Positions 61,704 to 64,000 of a DNA stretch of 64,000 nt are shown piece by piece. A program made the position numbers and the translations under genes. A model generated the notes under the pieces. It was not told where the DNA came from. It searched no databases and was given only the letters and a program-made list of their open reading frames with translations. Each line of letters opens with the position of its first letter. Within the stretch, counting starts at the first letter, position 1. The stretch comes from Pistricoccus aurantiacus (GTDB taxonomy: Bacteria > Pseudomonadota > Gammaproteobacteria > Pseudomonadales > Halomonadaceae): NCBI RefSeq assembly GCF_042682565.1, contig NZ_JBHUIC010000005.1. The stretch is one strand, 5' to 3'.

Positions 61704-63389
61704 CTACACGTCCAGCAGCAGGCGCGCGGGATCCTCGAGAAGCTCTTTGAGGGTAACGAGAAACTGCACCGCGTCCTTGCCGTCGATCATGCGATGGTCA
61801 TAGGAAAGTGCCAGATACATCATGGGGCGGATTTCCACCTTGCCATCGATCGCCATGGGCCGTTCCTGAATCTTGTGCATGCCGAGAATCGCGGTTTGCG
61901 GCGGATTCAGTATCGGGGTCGACATGAGTGAACCGAAGATACCACCGTTGGTGATGGTAAAGGTACCACCCTGCATTTCGTCGATACCCAGCTTCCCATC
62001 ACGAGCCCGCTTGCCGAAATCGGCGATGCCTTTTTCGATATCGGCGATCTTCATGCTTTCGGTATCGCGCAACACCGGCACAACCAGGCCTCGGGGTGTG
62101 GAAACCGCGACGCCGATATCCTGATAGCCATGATAGACGATGTCGGTGCCATCGATGGAGGCGTTGACATCCGGGAAGCGCTTGAGCGCCTCGCTTGCCG
62201 CCTTGATGAAGAAACCCATGAAGCCAAGCTTGATATCGTGGGTCTTCAGGAAAGTATCCTTGTACTGGCTGCGCATCGCCATCACCGCACCCATGTCCAC
62301 CTCGTTGTAGGTGGTCAGCATGGCGGCGGTCTGCTGCGCCTGAACCAGACGCTTGGCGATGGTCTGACGCAGGCGGCTCATTGGCACGCGCTTTTCCGGA
62401 CGCTCGCCTTCCAGAGACGGTGCGGCCTCCGCTGCCTTGGCGACGGTCGAACTTGTTTCCTGACCCGATGCCTTCGCATCGGCCTGCTTGCCGGAAGCCT
62501 TTTGATCGGACTTGGCCTTGGAAGCGCCCTTCTTGGCACTACCGGAATCGATGGCTTTTTGCACGTCTTCCTTGAGCACCCGGCCGCCCTTGCCGGTGCC
62601 TTTTATCTTGCTGGCATCCAGGTCATGTTCCGCCACCAGCTTGCGCGCAGAAGGCGCCAGGATCTGGTCGCCCACCTTCTCGTCGTCGGCCTGTTCGTCG
62701 TCTTGCTCACTCTGTTGGGAGGCCACGTCGTCTTCACTGTCAGACGATGCATCACCGCCGCCTTCGCCTTCGGCGAAAACAGCCAGCACCTGCTCGGACT
62801 CCACGGTATCGCCTTCCTCGACCTTGATTTCCGCCAGGGCGCCATCCGCCGGCGCGACAACTTCCAGCACCACCTTGTCGGTCTCGATTTCCGCCAGCAC
62901 CTCGTCACGCTCGACGGCTTCGCCCACCTGCTTCTGCCAGCTCGACACGGTGCCTTCCTGGATCGATTCCGGGAAAGAGGGCGCCTTGACATCGTGTTGC
63001 TTGCCTGAGGCCTTCGTATCTTTATTCTTCTTGGCGGGTTTGGATTCTTTATCTTTCTTGGCGTCCTCATCGCCATCGGAATCATCGGCTTCCTTGGATG
63101 CTGATTCCTGTTCCTGGCTGGATTCGTCATCATCGGAGTCACTGGCTTCATCCGCTTCCCCTAGCAGCCCCAAGACCTGCTCGGATTGAACCGTATCACC
63201 TTCCTCGACACGAATTTCACTCAAGGTGCCGGCTTCCGGCGCCACCACTTCCAGCACGACCTTATCGGTCTCGATCTCGACGAGCAGCTCATCGCGCTCG
63301 ACGCTATCGCCGGTCTGCTTGTGCCAGGTCGCCACACTGCCTTCCGCGACGGACTCTGGAAAACTCGGCGCTTTGATTTCGGTAGACAT
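61704..63389 (-). CDS. sucB: Dihydrolipoyllysine succinyltransferase (E2 of 2-oxoglutarate dehydrogenase), two lipoyl domains
   Basis: Core acyltransferase of the complex, 561 residues against 405 in E. coli. The excess is a second lipoyl domain: domain 1 at 2-77 (lipoyl Lys43) and domain 2 at 133-206 (Lys172), both with EIETDKVVLEVVAP, joined by strongly acidic Ser/Asp/Glu linkers (79-133, 207-240). Then the E3/E1-binding domain (about 244-280, ILAPSARKLVAEHDLD) and the catalytic domain with His532 and Asp536 in SYDHRMIDG. The start at 63389 (MSTEIKAPSFPES) has AGGGA 7 nt upstream. Neighbours sucA and lpdA settle the assignment to 2-oxoglutarate rather than pyruvate dehydrogenase. Confidence 0.95.
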   Translation of the reverse strand: MSTEIKAPSFPESVAEGSVATWHKQTGDSVERDELLVEIETDKVVLEVVAPEAGTLSEIRVEEGDTVQSEQVLGLLGEADEASDSDDDESSQEQESASKEADDSDGDEDAKKDKESKPAKKNKDTKASGKQHDVKAPSFPESIQEGTVSSWQKQVGEAVERDEVLAEIETDKVVLEVVAPADGALAEIKVEEGDTVESEQVLAVFAEGEGGGDASSDSEDDVASQQSEQDDEQADDEKVGDQILAPSARKLVAEHDLDASKIKGTGKGGRVLKEDVQKAIDSGSAKKGASKAKSDQKASGKQADAKASGQETSSTVAKAAEAAPSLEGERPEKRVPMSRLRQTIAKRLVQAQQTAAMLTTYNEVDMGAVMAMRSQYKDTFLKTHDIKLGFMGFFIKAASEALKRFPDVNASIDGTDIVYHGYQDIGVAVSTPRGLVVPVLRDTESMKIADIEKGIADFGKRARDGKLGIDEMQGGTFTITNGGIFGSLMSTPILNPPQTAILGMHKIQERPMAIDGKVEIRPMMYLALSYDHRMIDGKDAVQFLVTLKELLEDPARLLLDV

Positions 63390-63469
63390 ATCGTTTCCCT
63401 TTTCTATATTTCTCGTCCAATGAACGCTCAACCGACAAACGGCATCATTGTGCCCTGCCTTCAATCCCC

Positions 63470-64000
63470 CTAGGCGTTGAAGGCGTCATCCACCAGTTGG
63501 CGCTGCTGCTCGGTATGTACGGACATGTAGCCCGCAGCCGGCGCCGCGGAGGCAGGACGGCCGGCGAACTTGAGTTCGCGCCCCATGCCATTCTTGAGCA
63601 TATCCGCCACCACGCGCATATGATGCTGACTCTGATACCAGGCGCCTTGGTTGAGCGGCTCCTCTTGACACCACACCACTTGCTCCAGGTTGGTGTACGC
63701 CTTGAGTGCTTCGTACAATTCTTCTTTGGGAAACGGGTAAAGCTGCTCGATACGCACGATGGCGGTATCGTCGCGTTCGTTTTCCGCGCGATAGGCCGCC
63801 AGATCGTAATAGACCTTGCCGGCGCACAGCACCACGCGCTTGACCTTCTCCGCCTCGAGCTTGCCCTGATCCGCCAGCACCATCTGAAAACTACCGTTGG
63901 CCAATTCTTCCAAGGAAGAAACGGCTTCCTTGTGGCGCAAAAGGCTTTTGGGCGACATGACGACTAAGGGCTTGCGCAGCGGACGAATCACCTGACGCCG
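63470..64000 (-). CDS. sucA: 2-oxoglutarate dehydrogenase E1 component, C-terminal fragment
   Basis: Only the last 176 residues are inside the window; the gene continues past 64000. They match the C-terminal domain of SucA: MSPKSLLRHKEAVSSLEEL, VKRVVLCAGKVYYDL, RIEQLYPFPKEEL, and the ending AAGYMSVHTEQQRQLVDDAFNA. E1 is the thiamine diphosphate decarboxylase that hands the succinyl group to SucB, which follows after 80 bases. Confidence 0.97.
   Translation of the reverse strand, partial: RRQVIRPLRKPLVVMSPKSLLRHKEAVSSLEELANGSFQMVLADQGKLEAEKVKRVVLCAGKVYYDLAAYRAENERDDTAIVRIEQLYPFPKEELYEALKAYTNLEQVVWCQEEPLNQGAWYQSQHHMRVVADMLKNGMGRELKFAGRPASAAPAAGYMSVHTEQQRQLVDDAFNA

Overview
The window is a dense, high-GC stretch of a gammaproteobacterial chromosome, about 57 protein genes with almost no gap above 250 bases. 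The block ftsK, lolA, rarA, aat, bpt, infA, clpA, clpS, icd, idh, rluE, nudJ, mnmA, hflD, purB follows the order known from Pseudomonas and partly E. coli. NAD-glutamate dehydrogenase, a Pseudomonas-type isocitrate lyase and acidic linkers in several proteins make a Halomonas-like (Halomonadaceae) host the best guess; this is inference from gene content, not a database match. I see no rRNA, tRNA, CRISPR array, insertion sequence, prophage or attachment site.

Layout. 1-5 kb (minus): the 5' part of NAD-glutamate dehydrogenase, trmA, murI and a hemerythrin-like protein. 5-15 kb: rarA, lolA, ftsK, then aat, bpt, infA facing clpA and clpS; aat, bpt, clpS and clpA are the bacterial N-degron pathway. 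15-27 kb: the isocitrate node (dimeric icd and monomeric idh divergent, aceA further on) with the tRNA/rRNA modification and purine genes rluE-nudJ-mnmA-hflD-purB and a ribosomal oxygenase between. 27-37 kb: envelope and stress genes: a glycine-zipper lipoprotein, a SlyD-like isomerase, a fused VTT-membrane/flavin oxidoreductase translationally coupled to a CDP-alcohol phosphatidyltransferase, an exported MsrA, an MFS carrier, an NlpC/P60 lipoprotein and a large protein with two DUF1266-like units. 37-45 kb: katE, a GlsB-type membrane protein, a DUF924 protein, another MFS carrier, ycjX-ycjF and a universal stress protein with a perfect FNR/ANR box. 45-55 kb: a lactate/glycolate island: lldP-glcD-glcE-glcF (minus), a GntR-family regulator (minus) and lutA-lutB-lutC (plus), with the same 15-bp palindromic operator in front of both structural units. 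55-64 kb: an AI-2E family protein, RNase II, then (minus) sucA-sucB-lpdA-sucC-sucD; sucB carries two lipoyl domains.

How it fits together: much of the metabolism feeds or draws on the TCA cycle at isocitrate, 2-oxoglutarate and succinyl-CoA (gdhB, icd, idh, aceA, sucABCD, lpdA), and the lactate/glycolate island supplies pyruvate and glyoxylate. The points most worth a second look are the repeated CA-rich leader of lldP with its paired LldR-type operators, the VTT-flavoprotein/CDP-alcohol transferase pair whose dehydrogenase domain has Tyr in place of the catalytic His, the VAGTP minisatellite inside mnmA, the two-lipoyl E2 of 2-oxoglutarate dehydrogenase and the double DUF1266 protein.
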